Of a DNA stretch of 64,000 nt, positions 43,971 through 55,503 are shown piece by piece. Position 1 is the first letter of the stretch. The number at the start of each line of letters is the position of its first letter. The stretch spans positions 32,033,925 to 32,097,924 of the forward strand of contig NC_083885.1 of the NCBI RefSeq assembly GCF_032452875.1, in the 5' to 3' direction. The notes beneath the pieces were generated by a model that did no database searches, was not told the origin of the DNA, and saw only the letters and a program-made list of their open reading frames with translations. A program made the position numbers and the translations under genes. The stretch is from Bos javanicus (taxonomy: Eukaryota; Chordata; Mammalia; Artiodactyla; Bovidae).

Positions 43971-44034
43971 ATATGTATGTATGTATGTGTGTGTGTATAT
44001 ATATATATGTATATATACACACATACATATATAC
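43971..44034. repeat. (ATGT)n/(GT)n/(TA)n microsatellite
   Basis: atgtatgtatgtatgtgtgtgtg then tatatatatatatg and tatatatacacacatacatatata, about 64 bp. Confidence 0.9.
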
Positions 44035-44224
44035 CAATTGCATGTATACAGCAAATATATAGCCATTGCAAAATGTGTCTTGAATTTTCAGTGATAGCCA
44101 AATGAGCAGCAATGAGTTAATATCTAACCAGGTTTAAGACAGATGGATGGATAATATATTCCTCCAGCTTTCTCAAATCTAGAAATGCAAAGGAGAATGG
44201 CAAGTAAATCTTGGGAATCAGGAA

Positions 44225-44400
44225 AAAAAAACTGAGCTGGATTATGATGGTCACCTCTAATTACTAACTAAATAACTGGCCTTTACAAGTTAATGAGATT
44301 TCTTAATCTCACTTTTCTCATCTGTAAATTTAGCTTGCTAATACATAAGATTAAATGAGAGAAATCAACATATGTCACCCAGGATGAGTAAATCACAACA
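44225..44400 (+). mobile_element. MIR relic
   Basis: actaactaaataactggcctttac, atctcacttttctcatctgtaaattt, aagattaaatgagag follow the MIR order. Confidence 0.55.
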
Positions 44401-45657
44401 GAAGCTTGATACAAGTTAGTGTTTACTTTCATACTTAGGTATACTCAGCTAAAACGAATCAAGAAGCCCAACTCCTAAGTATTGGTATAGTGGATGAGAT
44501 ATGAATATGAATTTCTGCTCTTCTTCCTTGTTGTTATATTTTAGTTTTTAATTTTTCCAAATTAATATCTACTGTCTTTTCCAAAATTCTGCACACTAGG
44601 ATTTTATTACTGTTATTCTTTGTATGTTATTATAAAGTCTGTAAATCATTATTTCATATTTCCTCATATTTCATCAGACACATACTTTACAACTTTACCT
44701 TTTATAGGAGTTCAGATTTTTTTCTTTTTTACATAGTATTAGAATGCACATCTTATTTGGATGTTCTAAGTAAATTATCTATTTCCTCATTTTAAGTAAA
44801 TAAGTACTTAAGAAATTTCTACAGGGACATATTATCTAGTAATTTCCTCTAAAGTCCTATTCAGAAGCAAGATATCATTACTGTAATTGCTGTCATTTAA
44901 AAACACAAATCAAGGTCAATGTGAACAGGAAGACATTGTTTAAAAGCTGATAATCAGAGGAAGAAACCTTAATGTTAAGTATTTGATTTAGGAAAGGACT
45001 TAGGAAAGCTTCCTTATAATGATCAGTTAATGCATTAATTTTATACTTGGAAAGGAACAGACCTCAAACAAGACTTATATGATCCCCAGTGACCACACAT
45101 TAAAAAAAAAAAAAAAAAAAAACAACTTAATGAATGCTAAGCTTTCAATGAATTCATTGTTCTTTCAGCAACTCAGTAAGTGAATCTGACAGTAAGTCAC
45201 TGTATAACAAAAGAAGAGTAGATAAGTTAAAATATGTGCTATTTAGGCCCCATTAATATCTATCTATTGGAAATACACTTCTGAAAATTTAGAGGTATAA
45301 TTAGAAAAATCATGTAGAGGTTTCTTGGTTGCTGTAGTGGAAATGCTGTCATTCTAGTTTCTGCTGTATAAACAATACCAAATGTATCCAAGTTAGACTG
45401 CCTGTTTAAAGAGAAATCAATGAATTAACCAAATATTTACAGTCTTTTTCTTATTATTTTACTTGCCTAGGAGATTGAAAAACAACATAGTAAACAAAAC
45501 AATCTATCATTTCTCACAAAATTGTCTGCATTAAAAATATTTAAAGCACTCACTCATAGAAAGATGATATATAAGATCTTATACCCAGCAAGGAATTGAG
45601 ACTTGGCTTAATTGGACTTACATCCATTGGGTATTTTTTATGCCTTTCTGGGATATT
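44401..45657. other. AT-rich unique sequence
   Basis: No gene recognised. A poly(A) run is at 45102-45121. Confidence 0.4.
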
Positions 45658-47209
45658 CAATTCAGTTCAGTTCAGTTGCTCAGTTGTGTCCGGCTCTTTG
45701 CGACCCCATGAATCACAGCACGCCAGGCCTCCCTGTCCATCACCAACTCCCAGAGTTCACACCAACTCAAGTGCGTCAAGTCGGTGATGCCATCCAGCCA
45801 TCTCATCCTCTGTCGTCCCCTTCTCCTCCTGCCCCCAATCCCTCACAGCATCAGAGTCTTTTCTAATGAGTCAACTCTTCGAATGAGGTGGCCAAAGTAC
45901 TGGAGTTTCAGCCTCAGCCTCATTCCTTCCAATGGACACCCAGGACTGGTCTCCTTTAGGATGGACTGGTTGGATCTCTTTGCAGTCCAAGGGACTGTCA
46001 AGAGTCTTCTCCAACACCACAGTTCAAAAGCATCATTTCTTTGGCACTCAGCTTTCTTTATAGTCCAACACTCACATTCATACATGACCACTGGAAAAAA
46101 CATAGCCTTGACTAGAAAGACCTTTGTTGGCATAGTAATGTCTCTGCTTTTCAATATGCTCTCTAGGTTGGTCATAACTTTCCTTCCAAGGAGTAAGCAT
46201 CTTTTAATTTCATGGCTGGAATCACGATCTGCAGTGATTTTGGAGCCCAAAAAACTAAAGTCAGCTACTGTTTCCACTGTTTCCCCATCTATTTCCCATG
46301 AAGTGATGGGACCAGATGCCATGATCTTCGTTTTCTGAATGTTGAGCTTTAAGCCAACCTTTTAACTCTCCTCTTTCACTTTCATCAAGAAGTTTTTTAG
46401 TTCCTCCGCACTTTCTGCCATAAGCGTGGCGTCATCTACATATCTGAGGTTATTGATATTTCTCCCGGCAATCTTGATTCCAGCTTGTGCTTCTTCCAGA
46501 CCAGCGTTTCTCATGATGTACTCTGCATAGAAGTTAAATAAGCAGGGTGACAATATACAGCCTTGACGTACTCCTTTTCCTATTTGGAACCAATCTGTTG
46601 TTCCATGTCCAGTTATAACTGTTGCTTCCTGACCTGCATACAGGTTTCTCAAGAGGCAGGTCAGGTGGTCTGGTATTCCCATCTCTTTTAGAATTTTCCA
46701 CAGTTTATTGTGATCCACACAGTCATAGTCAATAAAGCAGAAATAGATGTTTTTCTGGAACTTTCTTGCTTTTTCCATGATCCAGCGGATGTTGGCAATT
46801 TGATCTCTGGCTCCTCTGCCTTTTCTAAAACCAGCTTGAACATCAGGAAGTTCACGGTTCACGTATTACTGAAGCCTGGCTTGTAGAATTTTGAGCATTA
46901 CTTTACTAGCGTGTGAAATGACTGCAATTGTGCAGTAGTTTGAGCATTCTTTGGCATTGCATTTCTTTGGGACTGGAATGAAAACTGTCCTTTTCCAGTC
47001 CTGTGGCCACTGCTTAGTTTTCCAAATTTTCTGGCATATTAGTGCAACACTTTCTCAGCATCATCTTTCAGGGTTTGAAATAGCTCAACTGGAATTCCAT
47101 CACCTCCACTAGCTTTGTTCATAGTGATGCTTTCTAAGGCCCACTTGACTTCACATTCCAGGATGTCTGGCTCTAGGTCAGTGATCACACCATCATGATT
47201 ATCTGGATC
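45658..47209 (-). mobile_element. BovB LINE, 5'-truncated (1.55 kb)
   Basis: Antisense BovB from the tail (ttcagttcagttcagttgctc) through the reverse transcriptase to the region coding for an EPDILECEVKWALES-like sequence (about 47150). Confidence 0.93.
45843..46862 (-). pseudogene. BovB reverse-transcriptase remnant with motif A deletion
   Basis: Two minus-strand frames (46862-46362 and 46322-45843) separated by a stop/frame break. The first has ELPDVQAGFRKGRGARDQIA, then FIDYDCVDHNKLW, where the AKAF found in sister copies after FIDY is deleted (12 bp, in frame). It continues with KGVRQGCILSPCLFNFYAEY and RYVDDATLMAES, so the YADD box reads YVDD. The second begins MASGPITSWEIDGETVETV. The deletion next to motif A probably destroys activity. 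Confidence 0.85.
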
Positions 47210-48565
47210 TTTTAGAGGCCCACAAAGACAATTATGGTTTTAGGGACTATTTTATAGTATTTAAGGATTTAATTTTTTAAAAGATTATTAATTTTATCAT
47301 CAAGAGGCAAAAGCGAAAAATCATATAGTTTTTATTTCATTTTAAATTATATCAGTGATTATACTTAGTTCTTCATGTTTATTTAAAAGCTTTACTTGAC
47401 CTCTCTAAATATAGATAGATAGATTGACAAATATAATACACAATGTATTCAAAACATCAAGTTTATTTAAGGCTTACTAATAGAAATTTAAGATATAGTG
47501 TTGAATAAATACAGATAATTCTGGCTCTCAGACTGAGAGATAAAAGAAGTAAATGATTACACACATAAAAGGTACATAGGTGGATAGAGACAAATTACAA
47601 ATGAAATGATTGTGACCCGCAGGATACAACAGTGATACATGCATGATGCTTCTAACCAAGTCTTGAGTTTATGGAAGAAGTAATATTTAAGTTAAAATCC
47701 AAAAATATAAGTAGATGTTAGGCAGCCAAAGGATATTTTTTTTTAGGAGAGAAAATAAAAGTATAAAAGCAGAGTAAAAAAACATGCACAGGCACACACA
47801 AAATTTTTCTCTCTCTATGGCAATGAGTCAGAATAGCCTAACAAGCATGTCAGAAGGCAAATACTAGAGTAGGGACACTTACATGTAATGCCTGAAAAAG
47901 ATCAGTCATAAAACTCGCTCAAGTACAACATGAATCATGAGTAAAATGGAGAGTTGAGAAGAAGAACATGGGGAAACCAGCACAATCATAGACACTCTCT
48001 AACAGAACATGTTGCTTGGGTTTCCACTCTAACATGAGTACAAAGAAAAAAAAAAATCACATGCTGAATGGGGTCCCAAAAATAACTCCAAGCAATGCTG
48101 ATGAAAGGCTGAATTATCTCCAAAGGTGGACGCATGATTTTTGATTTTAGACCAGTGATTCCTATATCATCTAGGACTATGAATAAAGGTCAATTTCCAG
48201 GAAAAGAAGAGGACAGGTGAAGGCTCAACCTGGTGTCAGAACCTTTGCTAAATTGTTAAGTTTCAGCAAAGAGCTGTATCCTGCAGGGAGCTGCAGAGCT
48301 TATCCATAAACAGAGTTATAGAGTCTCAGCAAATCTACAGAACAGCTATAGAGTTGTGCCAAGCTGAACATGTGGTTTGATAGGGGTACCCCAGGGTGCA
48401 TGAGATGAAAAGCTTACAGTATCATGGTAAACTGCAGAATCAGTGTCACTGTGGGAGAGGCATTAGAGGGTAGGACAGTTACATGTATATGGAGTTCAGA
48501 TTTGGTCTATTCAAAAGGACTATTTTAGACCTCTCATTTTCTATGACTTTGTGACACTGTAGAAA
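47210..48565. other. AT-rich mostly unique sequence
   Basis: No gene. 47470-47600 has faint ancient-repeat character. Nothing else is recognised. Confidence 0.35.
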
Positions 48566-48573
48566 TACTAGCA

Positions 48574-48840
48574 CCCCACTCCAGTACTCTTGCCTGGAGA
48601 ATCCCATGGACGGAGGAGCCTGGTAGGCTGCAGTCCATGGGGTCGCTAGGAGTCGGACACGACTGAGTGACTTCACTTTCACTTTTCACATTCATGCATT
48701 GGAGAAGGAAATGGCAACCCACTCCAGTGTCCTTGCCTGGAGAATCCCAGGGACGGGGAGCCTGCTGGGCTGCCGTCTATGGGGTCGCACAGAGCTGGAC
48801 ACGACTGAAGCGACTTAGCCCCAGGAGCAAAAGCAGGAAG
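48574..48840 (+). mobile_element. Bov-A2 SINE (dimer)
   Basis: Two sense Bov-A units (ccccactccagtactcttgcc..., ggcaacccactccagtgtcc...) joined by ttcacattcatgcattggag. The 8-bp target duplication tactagca is at 48566-48573 and 48841-48848. Confidence 0.92.
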
Positions 48841-49092
48841 TACTAGCAGAATAAGACTTGCTTGTCTAAATAACTTAAGGGAATTACTTTTAATTTGAAG
48901 GGACACATGAAAACATCAGAGATTATAGCAGGGTATGATAATGAAGAATACAAAATGCATTTAGTTTACCTCTGTTCTTGGAACATGTTAGGCATTCAGT
49001 CATACCCTTAATGATTTAATCAATAAACAATTGTATTATCTGAGAATTTTCTTATTTATAATTGAATATATACAACATGTATTAGCATATAT

Positions 49093-49095
<3 letters not shown>

Positions 49096-49123
<28 letters not shown>
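49096..49123. repeat. (CA)n microsatellite
   Basis: About 14 uninterrupted CA units, a candidate length-polymorphic marker. Confidence 0.95.
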
Positions 49124-49127
<4 letters not shown>

Positions 49128-49275
49128 TTTACATTATAAACATAATTGTTTCTGGTCTACTGCCCAGTATGATGGGATTCTTTTTTTTCCTTTACATTGT
49201 CTCTCCCCATGGCTTTAATTATACAAGTTGTTCTGATTTGATCCAATTATAAACGGTCCTTCTCTATACTACACT

Positions 49276-49492
49276 TCCTAGTTGGGACAGTGGTTTAAGA
49301 ATTCACATGCTAGTGCAGGAGACTCAAGACGAGGGTTCAATCCTTGGGTCAGAAAGGTGCCCTGGAGAAGGGCATGGCAACCCACTCCAGTATTTTTGCC
49401 TGGAAAATCCCATGGACAGAAGAGCCTGGTGTGCTGCAGTCCATGTGTTTGCAACAGTGTTGGACACATCTGAGTGACTGAGCACATCCTAC
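49276..49492 (+). mobile_element. Bov-tA SINE, diverged head
   Basis: cctagttgggacagtggttt, box B-like gggttcaatcc, ggtgccctggagaagggcatgg, gcctggaaaatcccatggac, acatctgagtgactgagcac. Confidence 0.88.
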
Positions 49493-50039
49493 AATGAATA
49501 CAATCCAGGCTGGTAACAAGTTTTTGTTTGTGACTCCCCATCCTCTGTGTCCATTCATGCATAGTCATGGAGGACTAACTCTCTAAATCTCTAAGTCTTA
49601 GGTTATACTCATCTATCCAGGATTTAGTATCTCTTTGTTTCCCTTTTTCCTGTCAGGTTCCCTCTGTTCTGCTTCCTACCATTTCTCAATGCTCTTCACG
49701 CTTTCTTGTATCCAACAATACTTGTCTGGGCCTAAGTTTTTATCCAGAGAGTCTAAGTCCCTTTTAATCCATCAGATCCTAAATGTTCCAAAACAGAGGA
49801 TATATAACAATTATTTATGGAAATTTTTACATGTTTAATGTTTCAAAAAGTCTAAGAAGACAATCTTGAATGAAAACGGGAGCAAAGATACTTTCAAGGG
49901 CTTAATATGGAGGAGAATTATTTCAGATTAGCACCAAGCAGTCGTCCCTTTAAATGAGCTAGAAGTTGGATTGGATTTTATTCCCAAAGATTAATTAAAA
50001 AAAATAGGAAAATAAAACTGATGAGATCACTTACTCTTT

Positions 50040-50330
50040 CACCCACCTAAAATATTCAATGGCTACCCGTTACTTCAGGGATATTCTCCTTTTATATAGT
50101 CCACAATGCTCTGTACAGTCTTGGCCCTATTTATCTCTAACTCAGTTTGTCTTTTGCCAGCTGTCTTCCTTTTTCTCTTTTAATACATATTCAGTCCTCT
50201 GAGATCTCAGAAACCCTGGCCCTTTTTTGGGTCCTTGAACCCAGCATGATTCTTGATCCACAGAGTCTTTTCAATGGCTTTTCTCTACCTCACCGTCTCC
50301 ACTAATTACTTAACTCTGCTCATCCCCAGA
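50040..50330 (+). mobile_element. L2 fragment
   Basis: ctaaaatattcaatggctaccc, tatagtccacaatgctctgtacagtcttggccctat, catattcagtcctctgagatc follow the L2 3' ORF region. Confidence 0.6.
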
Positions 50331-50379
50331 CCAAAATTGAAGTAGGGATTTGTGAGATAGGTCATTCCTGAGCAGGTCA

Positions 50380-50660
50380 AATTCATTCAATATAAATTAA
50401 TTAAGGGTCCACTATGTACCACACACTGTCCTTGATACTAGCTTTATAACAGTAAACACATTGTCTATGATATACTTTCATCATTACTTTTAACTCCCTT
50501 ATACATCACTTACCACTGATGTAACCTAATTACTATTAATTTCATACTTAAATGCTTATTGTCTCTCTTACCGTTACTCTCCCTGAAGGCAGGAAGCATG
50601 GCTTCCTGCTCACTTTTTGAATTGAAGCTTACAGAAAGTCGGTGCACAATATTGGTAGAA
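50380..50660. mobile_element. Ancient MIR/L2-type fragments
   Basis: ggtccactatgtaccacacactgtccttgata and later ctgaaggcaggaagcatggc resemble old mammalian MIR/L2 pieces in differing orientation. Weak. Confidence 0.35.
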
Positions 50661-51185
50661 TGAGACAATGAATAAAATTATGACTCCATATCATAAGGGT
50701 AAAAATTAAAAAAGGATCACTGATTTGGATAATTAGGAAGTACTGTCTATCCTGGTTCACAAGTAAACAGTTTATCAATATACCTCTCTTTTAAGCTGAA
50801 ATAGGTTAAAAAAAAAAAGAGTACAAAAATAAATGCACATAACATATACTTAGAAAGAGGACATTCATCATACGTTAGCCATGTAGAGAGATCACCCAAC
50901 TTTGATCAACGAAGCCCATCCACCTAAACCTCTCTTGGTACAAAGTACACTTTGGGCATAAAGAGATCCAATTTTGTTGTCAGCAGTGATCAAATTCACT
51001 AGCAGCTACCCTTCTCTGTAGTCAACCAACATCTCAGCTCTGGATATAGCCAAAGAGTGAAAAGTTTTCAAAGACATTGTAAGGGAAGAATGGATTGTCT
51101 TTGTTTTTCTATAGCTGCAAAATCATGAAGATAATATTAGAATTCCTTTTCTCTTTGTAGAAATGGTAGGATTTTATTTATTTTA

Positions 51186-51399
51186 GAGCTTCCCTGATGG
51201 CTGAGATGGTAAAGAAATTGCCTGCCAATGCTGGGAACTCAGGTTCAATCACTGGGTCAGGAAAATCCCCTGGAGAAGGAAAGGCAACCCATTCCAGTAT
51301 TTTTGTCTGGGGAATCCCATGGACAGAGGAGCCTGGCAGGTTACAGTCCGTGGAGTCACAAAAGTGTCAGACATGACTGAGTGACTAACACTTTCACTT
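51186..51399 (+). mobile_element. Bov-tA SINE (full length)
   Basis: gagcttccctgatggctgag, box B-like aggttcaatcac, aaaatcccctggagaagg, gacagaggagcctggcagg, tgactaacactttcacttt. The flanks ttttatttattttag and ttttattttactttt suggest a target duplication. Confidence 0.9.
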
Positions 51400-51664
51400 T
51401 GTGTTTTATTTTACTTTTTATTTTATGGATGGAAATAAGACAGGATGGTGCTGGCAATAGCAGACAGCTGCTAATTATTTGAAAAGGGACATACTAAGTG
51501 AAGCATAAGATAGGGATTGAGAAGGCTGAATTCTGGTCTCTGCTTTAGGATTTAAGGATGTCTTTCAATCTCTCTTCACTTGATTTATGCAAAGAGTTAA
51601 CATATTAATTACTTTTATAACTCTAAATTCTATAATTTTATATAAACCTTTGTTGTTTTTTATA

Positions 51665-51965
51665 AAAAAAAGTTAATGTTTATTTGGCTGTGTTGGGTCT
51701 TAGTTGGGGCACACACGATCTTCATTACCTTATACAGGACCTTTCATTGCAGTGCACAGACACGTTAGTCATGAGCGTGGGCTCAGTACTGGGTGCACAA
51801 GCTGCAGGGTGCACGGATTTTAGTAGTTGTTGCATGTGGCACATGGGCTTAGTTACTCTGCAACATGTGGGGTTTCAGTTCCCCAAGCAGGGAAGGGACC
51901 TGCAGGGGACCCTTGTCCCCTGCACTGCAAGGCAGATTCTTGACCAATGAACCCCCAGAGAAGTG
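51665..51965 (-). mobile_element. CHR-1-type SINE
   Basis: Antisense artiodactyl tRNA-derived SINE: ttatttggctgtgttgggtcttagttg, tagtagttgttgcatgtggc, gcttagttactctgcaacatg, cccctgcactgcaaggcagattcttgacc. Confidence 0.8.
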
Positions 51966-52775
51966 ACTGCTTTGCTGCTTTTATTTTGAAAACTTTCAGA
52001 AAATTTCTTCTCCATGATGAGAATCAGCATCAAATAAGAGGTCTTCTAGGAGTCTGATTTTACACAATAAAACCAAAACTATTTTTTAGTGTTTAAACTA
52101 TCCTATTTAAAATTCTCTGTTTTAAAGAATTTAGTATTTATGTGTATATTATGCTCGCCCTTTGCAAAATAGACAGTAAGAAAGTTCAGAAATTTTGAAA
52201 TAAAAAAGTCACTTGCAGTGTCATTAAGTTTATTTCATTTTCCATTCTCATTACTATCACTGTCAAAATAATAGGTTCAATTTGTGTTATATTCTCATTA
52301 CAACCTTGAATGAGGCATCAGAATTTTAATGCCTTATATTTCCAAAGAATTAGAGAGCATGTTGTATTACATTGACCTTTTCAGTATTCCATACAAATGG
52401 ATTACTGGAAACCACCTTTGAGAAAACATATTTGTATCTCCCCTCCCTTGCTCACATGGCAAATTCTTTCCTTTAATTGGAAAGGAGAACAGGAGAAACT
52501 GTCCAATCAGGAAGGCACAAATCCTGAAAAGGTCATGAAGTCTGTGTCTCTGTGTGTATACACATACATAAATACACACAAATTATGTACATGTAAATAA
52601 TATTGAATATACACAAAGCCTTTAATAATATAAATAAATATATTGGTAGCTTTAGCAACTGTATCCTGACATTTAGAACCCACACAAAAGATAAACTCTA
52701 CAACGTAAAATTAGAAGAATTTTCTTCTTATTCTCACTTATGAAACACATGAGGTTTGGTTTCAAAGTTAATACT
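51966..52775. other. AT-rich unique sequence
   Basis: No gene or clear repeat. Confidence 0.4.
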
Positions 52776-54598
52776 CGGTTCAGCTTAGTTCATTCATTCA
52801 GTTATGTCTGACTCTTGAGACCCTGTGAACTGCAGCACGCCAGGCTTACCTCTCCATCACCAACTCCTGGAGCTTGCTCAAACTCATGTCCATTGAGTTG
52901 GAGATTCCATTCAACTATCTCATCCTCTGTCATCCCCTCCTCCTTCTGCCTTCAATCTTTTCTAGCATCAGGGTCTTTTCTAATGAGTCAGTTCTTTGCA
53001 TCAGGTGGCCCAAGTATTGGAGTTTCAGCTTCAGCATCAGTCCTTCCAATGAATATTCAAGATGGATTTCCTTTATGATTGACTGGTTGGATCTCCTTGC
53101 AGTCCAAGGGATTCTCAAGAGTCTTCTCCAACACCACAATTCAAAAGCAACAATTATTCACTGCTCAGCTTTCTTTACAGTCCAACTCTCACATCCATAT
53201 ATGATATTGGAAAAACCATAGTTTTGACTGGATGGACCTTTGCCAGCAAAGTAATGCCTATGTTTCTTAATATGCTGTTTATATTAGTCATAACTTTTCT
53301 TCCAAGTGGGAAGTGTCTTTTAATTTCATGGCTGCAGTCACAATCTGCAGTGATTTTGGAGCCCCAACATATAAAGTCTGTCACTGTTTCCATTGTTTCT
53401 CCATCTATTTGCCAAGAAGTGATGGGAACGGATTCCATGATCTTAGTTTTTTGAATGTTGAGTTACAAGCCAACTTTTTCACTCTCCTCTTTCACTTTCA
53501 TCAAGATGCTCTTTAGTTCTTCTTCACTTTCTGCCTTAAGGGTGGTATCATCTGAATATCTGAGGTTATCGATATTTTTCTCAGCAATCTTGATTCCAGC
53601 TTGTGCTTCATTCACCCTGGCATTTCACATGATGCACTCTCCATACAAGTTAAATAAGCAGGGCAGGGTGACAATAAACAGCCTTGATGTACTCCTTTCC
53701 CAATGTGGAACCAGATCATTGTTCCATGTCTGGTTCTAACTGTTGCTTCTTGATCTGCATACAGATTTCACAGGAGGCAGGTGAGGTGATTTGGTATTCC
53801 CATCTATTTAAGAATTTTCCATAGTTTGTTGTGATCCACACAGTCAAAGGCTTTGGTGTAGTCAATAAAACAGTCGATGCTTTTTCTGGAACTCTATTGC
53901 TTTTTCTATGACACAACAAATGTTGGCAATTTGATCTGTGGTTCCTCTGTCTTTTTAAAATCCAACTTGAACATGTGGAAGCTCATGTTTTAGGTACTTT
54001 TGAAGCCTGACTTGGAAAATTTTGAGCATTACTTTGCTGGTGTGTGAGATGAGTACAATTGTGCAATAGTTTGAACATTCTTTGGCATTGCCTTTCTTTG
54101 GGACTGGAATGAAAATTGACCTTTTCTAGTTCTGTGAACACTGCTAAGTTTTCCAAATTTGCTGGCATATTGAGTGCAGCACTTTCACAGCATCATCTTT
54201 TATGATTTGAAATAGCTCAACTGGAATCCCATCACCTCCACTAGCTTTGTTCATAGTGATCCTTCCTAAGACCCACTTGACTTCATATTCCAGAATGTCT
54301 GGCTCTAGATGAGTGATCACACCATTGTGGTTATCTGGATCATGAAGATCTTTTTTGTATAGTTCTGTGTATTCTTGCCACCTCTTCTTAATATCTTCAC
54401 TTCTGTTACATCCATATAATTTCTGTCCTTTATTGTGCCTGTCTTTGCATGAAATATTCCCTTGGTATCTCTAATTATCTTGAAGAGAGCTCTAGTCTTT
54501 CCCATTTTATCATTCCTCTGTTTGTTTGCACTGATCATTAAGGAAGGCCTTCTTATCTCCTTGCTATTCTTTGGAACTCTGCATTCAAATGGGTCTGT
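52776..54598 (-). mobile_element. BovB LINE, older copy (main segment)
   Basis: Antisense BovB, clearly more diverged than the neighbouring copies, from a degraded tail (ggttcagcttagttc) through the reverse transcriptase to the linker. Coding is broken into short frames (e.g. 53438-53175, MESVPITSWQIDGETMETVTDF). Interrupted at 54599 by a sense BovB; continues at 55389. Confidence 0.9.
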
Positions 54599-55388
54599 CT
54601 CAGATATGCAGATAACACCACCCTTATGGCAGAAAGTGAAGAGGAACTAGAAAGCCTCTTGATGAAAGTGAAAGAGAAGAGTGAAAAAGTTGGCTTAGAG
54701 CTCAACATTCAGAAAACCAAGATCATGGCATCTGGTCCCATCACTTCATGGGAAACAGATGAGCAACAGTGTAAACAGTGTCAGACTTTATTTTGGGGGG
54801 CTCAAAAATGACTGCAGGTGGTGATTGCAGCCATGAAATTAAAAGACGCTTACTCCTTGGAAGGAAAGTTATGAACAACCTTAGATAGTATATTGAAAAG
54901 CAGAGACATTACTTTGCCAACAAAGGTCTGTCTAGTCAAGGCTATGGTTTTTCCAGTGCTCATGTATGGATGTGAGAGTTGGACTGTGAAGAAGGCTGAG
55001 TGCCGAAGAATTGATGCTTTTGAACTGTGGTGTTGGAGAAGACTCTTGAGAGTCCCTTGGACTGCAAGGAGATCCAACCAGTCCATTCTAAAGATCAGCC
55101 CTGGGATTTCTTTGGAAGGAATGATGCTAAAGCTGAGGCTCCAGTACTTTGGCCACCTCATGCGAAGAGTTGACTCATTGGAAAAGACTGTGATGCTGGG
55201 AGGGATTAAGGGCAGGAGGAGAAGGGGACGACAGAGGATGAGATGGCTGGACGGCATCACCGACTCAATGGACGTGAGTCTGAGTGAACTCCGGGAGTTG
55301 GTGATGGACAGGGAGGCCTGGCATGCTGCGATTCATGGGGTCGCAACGAGTTGGACATGACTGAGCAACTGAACTGAACTGAACTGAT
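54599..55388 (+). mobile_element. BovB LINE, 5'-truncated, nested
   Basis: Sense BovB starting at the YADD codons (ctcagatatgcagataacacc) and ending in the tail ctgaactgaactgaactgat. Frames at 54626-54811 (MAESEEELESLLMKVKEKSE) and 54893-55360 ([20 protein letters not shown]...) show it is young but frame-broken. Confidence 0.93.
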
Positions 55389-55503
55389 CTTTCCTTTTCT
55401 CCTTTGCCTTTCTCTTCTCTTCTTTTCTCAGCTATTTGTAAAGTCTCCTCAGGCAACCATTTTGCCTTTTTGCATTTCTTTTTCTTGAGGATGTTCTTGA
55501 TCA
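55389..55503 (-). mobile_element. BovB LINE, 5' continuation of the 52776 element
   Basis: tttccttttctcctttgcc to tgaggatgttcttgatca is the antisense sequence expected after 54598. It encodes part of the linker (KKKCKKAKWLPEETLQIAEK). Confidence 0.88.
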
